Shown here piece after piece: positions 1-9,278 of a DNA stretch of 64,000 bases. Position 1 is the first letter of the stretch, and the number at the start of each line of letters is the position of its first letter. The DNA lies in the NCBI GenBank assembly GCA_922989275.2, contig OV277872.1, positions 29,776,119 through 29,840,118 on the forward strand. Direction: 5' to 3'. The notes beneath the pieces are model-generated. The model searched no databases. It was not told the DNA's origin and saw only the letters and a list, made by a program, of their open reading frames with translations. Position numbers and translations under genes: made by a program. This DNA is from Gari tellinella (lineage: Eukaryota > Mollusca > Bivalvia > Cardiida > Psammobiidae).

Positions 1-33
1 GTCCACGGGTTACCTAAAAGGTGTCAACTGCAT

Positions 34-848
34 TCTCTCTTTATCTATCTCTCTCTATATATATATATCTCTCTCTCTTTATCTGTCTATCTGTCTTTTC
101 TCTATAATAATAAATATTCTGTTCTTGTCTCCCTGTCTGTCTGTCTGTTTGTCTGTCTCTCTCTCTCTCTGTCTGTCTCTTTTTATGTCTCTGTCTCTAT
201 GTTTCTATCTCTGTTTATCTGTGTGTATCTTTCTCTCTCTCTCTGTCTCTATCTGTCTGTCTGTATGTGTGTCTGTATCTATGTCTCTCTCAGTCTCCAT
301 ATATCTCTCGCTGGTTCTCTCGCTCTCTACCTGTCAGTATCTCTATCTGTCTCATTCTCTGTCTCGTTGTCTCTGTCTGTCTCTGACTGTCTATCTCTAT
401 GTCTGTCTACTGTCTGTCTTTGTTTCTGTGTCTCTGTCTGTTTTTCTCTCTGTTTTTCTGTATGTCTCTGTGTCTCCCAATGTCTGTCTCTGTCTCTGTC
501 TGGCTCTGTCTTTCTGTATTGCTGACTCTCTTTCCCTCTCTCTCTTTCTCTCTCTCTCTTTCTCTGTCTCTATATCTCTCCGTCGTTCTCTCTCATTCAG
601 TGTTTGTTTTTTGGTTCTCTCTGTCTCTCTGTGTCCGTCTCTCTGTCTGTCTATATACCCGGTATATGTCTCTCTTTCTCTGTTTTTTCTTACTGTCTCT
701 CGCTGTGTTTCTACACCTCTTTCCGTCTCTGATTGTCTCTGTTTGTTTCTCTCTCTGTATATATCTCTATGTCTGTCTCTAACTGTCTGTCTCTCTTCCT
801 GTCTCTGTATCCGTATCTCTATCTCTGTTTGTCTCTGTCTCTGTGTCT
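34..848. repeat. (TCTG/TCTC)n pyrimidine microsatellite
   Basis: About 800 bases of almost pure pyrimidine on this strand, built from TCTG, TCTC, TCTA and TCTT steps. All frames through it are long Ser/Leu/Val/Cys or Arg/Glu/Thr strings, so the apparent ORFs are repeat artefacts. The array is old and impure. Confidence 0.95.
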
Positions 849-1090
849 GATATGGGGACATGTACACAGGCATCCTTTATAATCTCAGAGAGAATGTCGC
901 TTGCGGACGTGTCCCCACTTCTATACGGGAAACATAAGAGAACAGTATGCTGTTTTGTTAACCCTTAACCGGATAAACACATACATGTATCTTTAATTCC
1001 CTATGAAAGAAAATATAATCCACCTTAAAAATCATGAATTCGTAACATAAATAGTTTCTTTATCCTCGCAGATTAAGGAGCGTTCTGCGG

Positions 1091-1215
1091 ATGGAAACCG
1101 GACGAACGGACGGACAAACTTCAAATAGTATCTCTCTGCCTTTCGGGGAGGGGGGGGGGGTAATAATAATCGCAATCATCATCATTTTCACAATCATCAT
1201 CATCATTATCAGCAT
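1091..1215. repeat. GACG microsatellite, poly-G and ATC repeat cluster
   Basis: A short GACGAACGGACGGAC run near 1100 is followed by about 12 G residues near 1150 and an impure ATC/AAT trinucleotide tract to about 1210. The GACG run resembles those that end the tandem arrays elsewhere in the window, but no array precedes this one. Confidence 0.8.
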
Positions 1216-1947
1216 CGGTAGGTACTTAGGTTTAGATGCAAATAAAAGACACAAAACCTTAATGTCATTTTTATATTATATTGAACTTACTAGAATTTGT
1301 CAAACACTATGCACTTCTATCATCAGGCTCTATTTGGCCACTTGCTAGTCATACAAGGAGTGTTTCATAATAAATGCAACTTGATCAAAAACTTTAATAA
1401 TATAAGCGCAAAATGCATGTTTGACAAATCATTAGAAAGAACAATTCATTGCATACACCATGGTATGATGCACGGTAACATAACATAACTAGATAAGTCG
1501 CCACACAAACTAACTGACCCCAAGTCAAGGGCACTGGACCATTTTGGTTTATTAATGAGGTAAATTATCGAACTAATATTGATACTATCATTCATATATT
1601 GAAATAATTTTATGAAACTTTCGGTCAAATAAAATCAGATAATTATGCACATACTACGCAGTTTAAGAATATATCATTTTATAGAGTGACAAAAATATAT
1701 CTAGTTTTTAACTCGTACTGAAAATATCATAAAAATAACACTCCTGTTATGTTCAAGAGTGAAACACATTTTGTTAAATCAAATCAGGCTATAATTGAAG
1801 CAATTCGGATCAAGAAAACTCTCATAATGTTTGAAAATTCATGTCGTTTTCTTTCATAAGCAAAATTAGACCTATCACAAATGGTGATTCATACCAAAAG
1901 TAGTGTCTTCTGTAAAAAAAAAATACATATATCTACATATAATTTGT
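1216..1947. other. AT-rich stretch, nothing recognised
   Basis: AT-rich with no long reading frame, no terminal repeats and no copy of the window's MITE families that I can see. Confidence 0.5.
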
Positions 1948-2770
1948 GTAGTTTGAAGTCAATAGCTCTTATTTTTTCGAAGTTATGCTCCGGAAAAGCC
2001 TAAATTGGGTAAGAATATATCAACAAAGGGTAATAACTCCAAAAATACTGATGATAGAGTTATGGTTCTTGCGCACTGCACTCCTAGTCAATGAGATCTA
2101 TCTGTATATGAAGTTTGAAATCAAAAGGTCTTATTAATTTGAAGTTATGCTCCGGACAAGCCTAAATTGGATAAAAATATAACAACAAAGGGCAACAACT
2201 AAAAAATACTGATGACAGAGTGAATGTTCTTGCGCAATGCACTCCTTGTCAATGAGATCTAACTATATATGAACAAGAAAATCAATAGCTGCTATTCATT
2301 TGAAGTTATGCTCCGGATAAGCCTAAATTGGATAAAAATATAATAACAAAGGGCAATAACTCCAAAAATACTGATGACAGAGTGAATGTTTTTGCGCAGT
2401 GCATTCCTAGTGAAAAAGATCTATCTGTATACGAAGTTTAAATTCAATAGCTCTTATACTTTGGAAGTTATGCTCCCGACAAGCCTAAATTGAATATTAA
2501 TATAACAAAATGAGACCTAACTATATATGAACAATGAAATCAATAGCTCTTATTCATTTGAAGTTATGCTCCTGACAAGCCTAAATTGGGTAAAAATATA
2601 ACAACAAAGGGCAATAACTCCAAATGTACTGATGACAGAGTTGTGGTTCTTGTGCACTGCACTCCTAGTCAATGAGAGCAATCAATATATTAAGTTAATA
2701 TGTAAAGAACTTGAGTTATCGTGACATATCAAAAGTTTTGACGGACAGACAGACGGACAGGACGCAAGGA
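1948..2770. repeat. 161-bp tandem array ending in a GACGGACAG tract
   Basis: The phrase AGTTATGCTCC recurs at about 1981, 2142, 2303, 2466 and 2562, giving a period of about 161 bp with a shortened last unit. Each unit also carries a version of AACAAAGGGCAATAACTCC and CAATGAGATCTA. The array ends at about 2735-2760 in GACGGACAGACAGACGGACAG. Core repeats with a GACG tail recall the tandem-repeat-bearing non-autonomous elements (pearl/Helitron-like) known from bivalves; that assignment is inference. Confidence 0.85.
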
Positions 2771-2774
2771 CATT

Positions 2775-2822
2775 AAATAAAGATGGTGTTGATTATGATG
2801 ATGGTGGTGATGATGATTATAC
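2775..2822. repeat. (GAT)n microsatellite
   Basis: Impure GAT/GGT trinucleotide tract directly after the GACG tail of the preceding array. Confidence 0.7.
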
Positions 2823-2869
2823 CAACAAAAATATCATCTTAAATATTTGGTACTTGCAGTCATTGGTCC

Positions 2870-3050
2870 TAGTTACATTTAGGGCCGCATAGTTACATAT
2901 AAGGCCGGAGTTACATATAGGGCCGTTTTTTGTTACAAGTAGGGCCACTTTTTTTTCGACGTCATTTCGACGTTTAGTTACATTTAGGGCCGTTTAGTTA
3001 CAAGTAGGGCCGCGTAGTTACATTTGGGGCCTAGTTACATATAGGGCCGC
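2870..3050. repeat. Irregular short repeat, TAGTTACATNTAGGGCCG, about 8 copies
   Basis: About eight copies of a 17-18 bp unit with fixed GTTACA and GGGCC parts and variable ATAT, ATTT or AAGT spacers. Spacing is irregular; a T-rich insert holding GACGTCATTTCGACGT lies in the middle. It is not part of any MITE family here. Confidence 0.8.
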
Positions 3051-3054
3051 TACA

Positions 3055-3346
3055 GACGTTATAGGAAGGAACATTGGCTTACATTACAAACAGCTAAAAT
3101 CCAGATCAGACACCGCGTCAGGCGGCGTCTCATCTGGATTCAATCTGTTTTTCTCTCGTCTTTATTTTTTTTCTGTCAAAAAGTCCAATATTTGACTGAG
3201 AAAAACTGCAAATGGCAAGTTTAAGCAGAAGGTTTTGCAGATGTGAAGAGGCTGGACATATTTGTCTGGTTTTGGGGAACGGCGTAAATCGTTGTTGTTA
3301 TGATGGAATCGTTGTTGGGAGGGTCGTTGTAGGGAGGGGCATTGTA
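3055..3346 (+). mobile_element. MITE-B, 5' truncated
   Basis: Carries the B core hairpin (CAGATCAGACACCGCGTC with its inverted arm), the CTCGTC...TTTTTCTGTC segment and the B right end GGGAGGGTCGTTGTAGGG to ATTGTA. The left end with CTCTCTACAACG is missing. Strand is given relative to the copy at 36302. Confidence 0.8.
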
Positions 3347-3349
3347 ATT

Positions 3350-3440
3350 GCAAACAATTTTGGTTCTGATCAGACGACCGCGTTACGCGGGTTCTGATCA
3401 GACGACCGCGTTACGCGGGGTCTGACCAGGATCTAAATTG
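3350..3440. mobile_element. Core-1 hairpin with an internal 28-bp tandem duplication
   Basis: A core-1 hairpin (GCAAACAATTTTGG ... GATCTAAATTGTTTGAC) whose left arm and centre are duplicated exactly: 3362-3389 and 3390-3417 are the same 28 bases. One arm now has two possible partners. Ends of the parent MITE are not clear. Confidence 0.75.
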
Positions 3441-4725
3441 TTTGACACTCATGTCTATACATGTACATACATCTAAATAAATATATAAAGTTTAGATGTG
3501 AGAAATACAAGCAGCAAATAGAAACCGTTGTATAAAACAGATGACGGCATGACAGTGACGGTATTCGTCTTATTCTAGTCAGAATTCGGTTTAGTTAATA
3601 TCAAAATTACACGGAGCAGCGGTATATATCGATTCAAATTATTAAATGCCAATATGACGGACATGTATGCCGTTTGGCCCATCAATGCATATCCGCATCA
3701 CCAGATATCAGCAAATAGTGAAGACGCCGCAATTTGAAACATTTTGTCAGGGTCTGCACTGTTTGCTATTTGATATGACATTAACTGCTGTATGGACAAG
3801 TGTAAACCTATAATGATTTTTTCAGCAAGCACATTCGGAGAGTTCATTGCAATATTCTAGCAGAAAATGGTCATTACTTAGAATTTTTTGTTTTATATTC
3901 ATTGTCCATTGATTGGCCGACAAACTTATGCTTGAAGGCTGACAACTTGACAACTTTCGCAAATAAGCACAATATTCTAAGAGAATTACAGTCATTGCAA
4001 ACAGTTTGATGCCTGAAAAGTCGCCATAATAAAGAGAAAACATTATTTTCTACCGAATTAGACACGAACGAAACACAAACACAATGTGATATCCAGGGCT
4101 GCCATAAGTTGACATGAAAAATCCTAAGATTTCAAAACTTGCATTTTTCAAGTGCGATTTAACGAATCGTACCTTTACCCATTAGCCTTTTTCTCGTTTT
4201 GTTGACATGCGACTACTTAAAACAGGCTGTAAGTAAAGCAGAATGCGCCTGAGGGCGCATTCTGCTTTACTTTCAGCCTGCTTTAAGCTACTATGTACTG
4301 GGAAAAAATCCGGAGATTTAGGAAAAATCCGGAGAAATGGCAGCCCTGGATATCATATAAAAGATCCATGAATTTAGTTGAAACTGAATGGCAACAAAAG
4401 TTTCGAGCCTGCTCAGACGCCGGGAACTCGATGTTTTATCAATCAAATCTAAACATTTAGAGACACAGCAGATGGTTATTGTATGTAGTGTCTTTATGTA
4501 GCAACTATTCTAAGATTGAAAGGGACTTAACAACGTAATTCAATTGTTGCAGAAATATTGACGTATTATGTAATTGCCAAAGCTGACAACTCTTCTGGAA
4601 CTTTTAATGTCAGTGAGTATATTATGAATTGCCAAGTGCAGAAGTATTTTTAATTTGAGAGAAACGGGATATGAAAAATGTATTAGTTGTGAGGTTAATT
4701 TCCGGTTACATGTAAGGACTAGTTC
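3422..4725. repeat. Old dispersed duplication, copy 1 (partner 10085-11195)
   Basis: Blocks in the same order and orientation as 10085-11195: ACAGATGACGGCATGACAG near 3540 with 10165; TGTAAACCTATAATGAT and ATTGTCCATTGATTGGCC near 3803-3910 with 10650-10770; GAATTGCCAAGTGCAG and GTTAATTTCCGGTT near 4625-4705 with 11120-11200. MITE-K interrupts this copy at 4094 and foldback H interrupts the other at 10396. No coding capacity is evident. Confidence 0.8.
4094..4348. mobile_element. MITE-K (hAT-like ends) enclosing a MITE-F fragment
   Basis: Ends CAGGGCTGCCAT and ATGGCAGCCCTG are exact inverted repeats, flanked on both sides by GATATC (4088-4093 and 4349-4354), a possible 6-bp target duplication. 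The interior from about 4172 to 4300 is a MITE-F piece including its core-2 hairpin (GCAGAATGCGCC and inverse). Termini of CAGGG type suggest hAT, but hAT duplications are normally 8 bp. Confidence 0.8.
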
Positions 4726-4817
4726 TATAGTAACAACGAGATGCGTTGGAGTACTAATCATGTAGTATTATCGTCGGCGTCAAAGTTGTCATGTGACAAC
4801 ATACACCAATGAGTTTG

Positions 4818-4995
4818 TACACTGCAAAAGAAATAACTCTTCCCCGTTAGAACGTTTATTCTAAAACAAATATTGCCGCTGCAAACAGTTTGGTGTCAGA
4901 TTAAACTTCAAACTGTTTACCACTGAGATTCAAATAAATCTTCAACAGGTTCTGTCTTTATACAATTTAGTGTATTGCGTTTCTGTTTTGTTTCT
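4818..4995. mobile_element. Degraded MITE-A
   Basis: TACACTGCAAAAGAAATAAC start, GTTAGAACGTTTATTCTAAAACAA, a CAAACAGTTTGG arm and GTGTATTGCGTTTCTGTTTTG show a diverged A copy with most of the GC-rich hairpin centre lost. Confidence 0.55.
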
Positions 4996-5014
4996 TTCAG
5001 CGGGGATTAATTAA

Positions 5015-5264
5015 TACAGTGGAGAATCTGTTATTCTTTCCTAATAAACGCGGTTACGCTAAAACTATTATTTGCAGTGCAAACATTTTGGAGCCAAATC
5101 AGACGCCGGGTAACCCGGCGTCTGATCAGGCTCCAAACTGTTTGCCACCAAGATAAACAAGAATTATCAGAATTATCCAAAAGTTGTTCTTTTCTACGTT
5201 TTAGTGCTTTGCGTTTGTGTACGTTTGCGTTTAAACGGGAAAGAATAACAGATTCTCCACTGTA
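5015..5264 (-). mobile_element. MITE-A, full length
   Basis: Complete 250-bp copy: TACAGTGGAGAATCTG left end, AATAAACGCG, core-1 hairpin with GGGTAACCC centre, GTTTAAACGGG and CTCCACTGTA right end. It lies inverted with respect to the copy at 5417. Confidence 0.92.
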
Positions 5265-5416
5265 CCTGCTCTCCGTTGTAGTTTTTGTTCCTTATCTACG
5301 CTGCATTCTAACTCCCATAAGCAATTAAGCTGAAATTGTTCGTTGACTTTCCTTAATGACTAGTGATAGTGCTGCAAGTGGTGCTTGAACAATCAATTTA
5401 TTACGACAATATGTCA

Positions 5417-5666
5417 TACAGTGGAGAATCTGTTATTCTTTCCCGTTTAAACGCAAACGTACGCAAACGCAAAACACCAACACGTAGAAAAGTACAACTT
5501 TTTGACAATTCTGATAATTCATGTTTATCTTGGTGGCAAACAGTTTGGAGCCTGATCAGACGCCGGGTTACCCGGCGTCTGATCTGGCTCCAAACTGTTT
5601 GCACTGCAAATAATAGTTTTAGCGTAAACGCGTTTATTGGGAAAGAATAACACATTCTCCACTGTA
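5417..5666 (+). mobile_element. MITE-A, full length
   Basis: Complete 250-bp copy with intact ends and GGGTTACCC hairpin centre. With the copy at 5015 it forms a 250-bp inverted repeat separated by 152 bp. Confidence 0.92.
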
Positions 5667-5807
5667 GGTCGTTAACACTGTTCATGCAGATTCTATCATC
5701 GGTTTCACCCCTTTCTTTGCAATAATAGTCTGCTTTAATACCGTTGTCTATAATATTGTTACAAAGCTATAGATTAAAGGCACAATGACTATAGATGTTA
5801 TCCCTGA

Positions 5808-6171
5808 TAGAAGGCGCGTTTCGCGGCGTGTGGTCAGGATACAAACTTTTTGGATAGTCAGTTGTACAGTGGAGAATGTGTTATTCTTTCCCAATAAACG
5901 CGTTTACGCTAAAACTATTATTTGCAGTGCAAACAGTTTGGAGCCAGATCAGACGCCGGGTAACCCGGCGTCTGATCAGGCTCCAAACTGTTTGCCACCA
6001 AGATAAACATGAATTATAAGAATTATCCAAAAGTTGTACTTTTCTACGTTTTAGTATTTTGCGTTTGCGTACGTTTGCGTTTAACCGGGAAAGAATAACA
6101 GATTCTCCACTGTAGAAGGCGCGTTTCGCGGCGTGTGGTCAGGATACAAACTATTTGGATAGTCAGTTGTA
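5808..6171. repeat. 59-bp direct repeat pair bracketing a MITE-A
   Basis: Both copies read TAGAAGGCGCGTTTCGCGGC ... GGATAGTCAGTTGTA. The repeat itself looks like the right part of a core-1 element (CGCGGCGTGTGGTCAGGATAC). Confidence 0.88.
5865..6114 (-). mobile_element. MITE-A between 59-bp direct repeats
   Basis: Complete 250-bp copy. The bases immediately left (5808-5866, including the terminal TA) recur immediately right (6113-6171) with about one mismatch, so the element sits between direct repeats far longer than the expected TA duplication. Confidence 0.92.
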
Positions 6172-6204
6172 ACTGCCTGTTGCGGGTTGCGGTGAACTTT
6201 GTAA

Positions 6205-6345
6205 TACAGAGCTCCCTCTCTACAACGACACATTAGGAGAGACAACGACTGTGTGTGTTGTTCGGAGGGAGTTGTTATAGGGAGGGATACATAAGACTTG
6301 GCCTACAAATAGCATACAGCTTGAATCCAGATCAGACACCGCGTG
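6205..6345 (+). mobile_element. MITE-B, 3' truncated
   Basis: Left end TACAGAGCTCCCTCTCTACA, then GGAGGGAGTTGTTATAGGG and the left hairpin arm CAGATCAGACACCGCGTGAC. The copy stops in the hairpin centre. Confidence 0.8.
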
Positions 6346-6466
6346 ACGTTTATATCAAAAATACATTTCAAAAACCACCAAAGAGCTCTGTTGTGATTGT
6401 ACAACCCATACGGAGAAAGCAAAATAACATTTGCTCTAAATAGGTCAAACTCTGCTTGATATGCAG

Positions 6467-6816
6467 TAGTATTCCCTACAACGGCCCCAAGAACAAGTCC
6501 CTCACTTCAACAACGATTAAAGCTGTTACAAAATAATTATATTCTACATTTTCACTGCTGCAATATCGTCTGCTTAAATTTGTCGTCTGCTGTTTGTTTC
6601 TCAAAGTTACATATAAGTGATATAATAAAAATAATGACGAATGACACACAGCTTGAATCCAGATCGGATGCCGCGTGACTCGGCGTCTGATCTAGTTTTA
6701 AGCTGTTTGCAAAATTAAGCCATGTCTTAATTATCACTCCCTATAACGAGTCCCTCCGAAGAACACACACAATATGTGTCTCCAAGTGTCGTTCTAGCTC
6801 TCGAGGGAGCACTGCT
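6467..6816 (-). mobile_element. MITE-B, near full length
   Basis: Reads the right end first (TTCCCTACAACGGCCC), then GTCTGC modules, the core-1 hairpin near 6655-6705, CTCCCTATAACGAGTCCCTC and GAGGGAGCACTGC. Ends are eroded. Confidence 0.82.
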
Positions 6817-6946
6817 ATCGGTTTGTGAAGACATTCAAGTCTAAATATAGGTTTCCAATGAACCATGTATTTCAATTTGGCTCTCAGCCGTTTTCTAAGA
6901 ACTAATTCGATTCAACAGTACACTCTAGAACACAATTCGCAGTTCG

Positions 6947-7197
6947 TTAACACTTTCATGATCAAATTCATCGTGAGGATTTTTACCCCTTCACTGCCAT
7001 AATGTCGTCTGCTTCAATATTTTTGTCTGCAGTATCATTTCAAAGTTAGATTTAAGGCAGTATCACTGACATAATTTCCAAAACAATTGACAAACAGTGT
7101 TGATCCTGATCAGATGCCGCGCTCCGCGGCGTCTGATCAGGATCAAAATTGTTTACAAATGCGCTTTTAGATGACGTCATTGGGAGTGAAAGGATTA
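6947..7197 (-). mobile_element. MITE-C
   Basis: TTAACACTTTCATGATCAAA end, two TGTCTGC modules near 7000-7035, hairpin GATCAGATGCCGCGC with its inverse, then GACGTCATTGGGAGTGAAAG. About 250 bp. Strand relative to the copy at 40659. Confidence 0.85.
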
Positions 7198-7258
7198 GCT
7201 AGAAATTTCACTGAAATGAATCGCTTCAAGCTATAAGCCGTAAATACGAGGTTTAAAC

Positions 7259-7615
7259 TACAGTTCCCCCTCTCTTCAACGACACCCATTCGGAGACATT
7301 TATTGTGTACGTTGTTAAGAGGGAGTCGTTATAGGGAGGGAAATTTTGTTTTCATTTGCAAACAGCTTGAATCCAAATCAGACGCCGCGTCACGCGGCGT
7401 CTGATCTGGATTCAGGCTATTTGTCACTCGCCATTAAGATTTTTATGTCAATTTGCTCATTATGTAACTATGAGAACAACAGCTGACGACAAATTTAAGC
7501 AGACGGTATTGCAGCAGTAAAAGTTTAAGTCATAATTGTTCCGTTTAGAGAGCTACGGTAAGGGTCGTTGTAAGGAGAGATTCGTTGTTCGCCTGTGTAT
7601 AGAGGGAGCGTTGTA
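7259..7615 (+). mobile_element. MITE-B, full length
   Basis: TACAGTTCCCCCTCTCTTCA to GAGGGAGCGTTGTA, 357 bp, with the core-1 hairpin near 7365-7420 and the AGCAGACGG/GCTGACGAC modules near 7485-7510. Confidence 0.88.
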
Positions 7616-8243
7616 GTCAGATAACAATAACAATCAACTTTCATACTATCACTTCTATCCTGAGTGATTAAAATAATTCAAGAGAACGGGAATTGCTCAG
7701 TTCGGTTTACGGAAATTAAATTTTAAGGTTTCTAATTATTTTGAACATTTGATAATATTGCATATTGTATAGGGAATGACAATGCTTGCAGTTATTGAAA
7801 AAAGAACACGAGAACAAATGTATTCAGGTATAACTTGACCAAAACATCGAACCTTATTCAGAAATGCTCAACATACCGTAACCCCTATGCGACTGATGCA
7901 AACGCAGATAATTCGATGTACAATGTATTATCTTTCAGCTTACTCTTAGAAAGGTTGCAGACAATAAACTTTCCAGACCACACATATAGCATGATCAAAG
8001 GTAATTCATAGACTTGTAAAAACATAACTAAATTATAATAGTATTTTTATAATAAAATTACTAGGCTGATAAACTGTCTATATGTTTAATAAAATAACAT
8101 CTCAGTTGCCATGACTAGTAAAATATTTCCCCTTTGCTTTGACATCCAATTCGCCTCACGGAAATACAATTTAATGAAAAGTTTCTTATTGTTCTGAACA
8201 TTTAGAATGTTATATGCTTTACAGGAGACGTTTGCAGTTATTA

Positions 8244-8487
8244 CATCTTTCGCTGCCAAATTAATCGTGCGATGTGTACCCTTTTCATCGTTTCATTGTC
8301 GTCGGCTTCAATATTGTTGTCTGCAATATAGTTTGAAACTTAGATTTAAGGCAGTATTACTGACGTAATTTCAAAACATGTGGCAACAGTTTTGATCCTG
8401 ATTAGACGCCGCAATACGCGGCGTCTAATCAGGATCAAAACTGTTTGCAGTTGCGTTTTATGTCGTCATTGAGAGTGAAAGGGTTTA
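8244..8487 (-). mobile_element. MITE-C
   Basis: Contains TTTCATTGTCGTCGGCTTCA, the hairpin TGATTAGACGCCGCAATACG with inverse, GTCGTCATTGAGAGTGAAAG and terminal GGGTTTAA. The left terminus is eroded. Confidence 0.8.
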
Positions 8488-8522
8488 ATTGAAATCTCAC
8501 TGAAACGAATCGCTTTAAGCTA

Positions 8523-8662
8523 TACAGTGGCAAACATGTTATTATTTCCCAATAAACGCGTTTACGCTAAAACTATAACTTCCATTGCAAACAGTTTGGA
8601 GCCAGTTAAGATGCCGGGTAACCCGACGTCTTATCAAGTTCCAAACTATTTTGTGTCAAGGT
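8523..8662 (-). mobile_element. MITE-A, truncated after the hairpin
   Basis: TACAGTGGCAAACATGTTAT, AATAAACGCGTTTACGC and a core-1 hairpin; it breaks off at about 8662, where the duplicated non-MITE segment begins. Confidence 0.8.
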
Positions 8663-9100
8663 TAAAATCAACTTTCATACTATCAATTCTATCATGAGTG
8701 ATTAAAATAATTCAACAGAACGGGAATTGCTCAGTTATGTTTACGGAAATTAAATTTTAACGTAAGGTTCCTAATTATTTTGAACATTCAAGCATATTGA
8801 GTAAGGAATGGCAATGTTTGCAGTTATTGAAAACGAGCACACGAGAACAAAGGTTTTCTGGTATAATGTATACCAAAACATGGAAGCCTATACAGACATT
8901 CTCAACATTCCGTACACCTCATGCGACTGATTCAAACTGTTCTGGTCAAAATGAAACGCCGATAACTCGATGATTCATCTTTCAGCTAATTCTTAGAAAG
9001 GTTGCAGACAATAAACTTTCCAGTCCATACATAGCGCATGTTAAAGGTATACCGTGATGTATACAAATGAAATTCTTGTGTTTTTGTGCAATCTTTGAGC

Positions 9101-9206
9101 AGTAGAACCTCTCTATTTAAACAAAAAAAACTGTGTTAAATTTTGGTATTTGCGACACATGACTGTCTTTGTTTTAGCGGTAGTAATAGAGAGGTTATAC
9201 TCTACA
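9101..9206. mobile_element. MITE-E remnant without hairpin
   Basis: AGTAGAACCTCTCTATTTAA, GTGTTAAATTTT, TTTAGCGGTAGTAATAGAGA and GGTTATACTCTAC match the two flanks of MITE-E, with the central hairpin gone. Confidence 0.65.
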
Positions 9207-9278
9207 TGCTTTAGCAACACACATTCCAAAAGACATTTCACAATTGTAAGTGATTTTGTTTATTTATTTTAAGTAAAT

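Larger units (their letters stand above)
7622..9055. repeat. Local duplication of a non-MITE segment (two full units, one partial)
   Basis: 7627-8010 and 8660-9050 match over nearly their whole length (ATCAACTTTCATACTATCA, GAACGGGAATTGCTCAGTT, TTAGAAAGGTTGCAGACAAT). A third, partial unit lies at about 8140-8250 (CACGGAAATACAATTTAATG, then GTTTGCAGTTATT). The spacing of the full units is about 1035 bp. MITE-C (8244) and MITE-A (8523) lie between them. No reading frame is conserved across the units. Confidence 0.8.

Noticed and set aside
125..873. Long frames on both strands (241, 158, 127 codons)
   Set aside because: They lie wholly in the TCTG/TCTC microsatellite; composition is dictated by the repeat.
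5077..5328. Frames with RRRVTRRLIRLQTV or SLEPDQTPGNPASDQ peptides, repeated throughout the window
   Set aside because: They are MITE-A/B/C arms read through; the same DNA gives frames on both strands and identity follows the DNA repeat.
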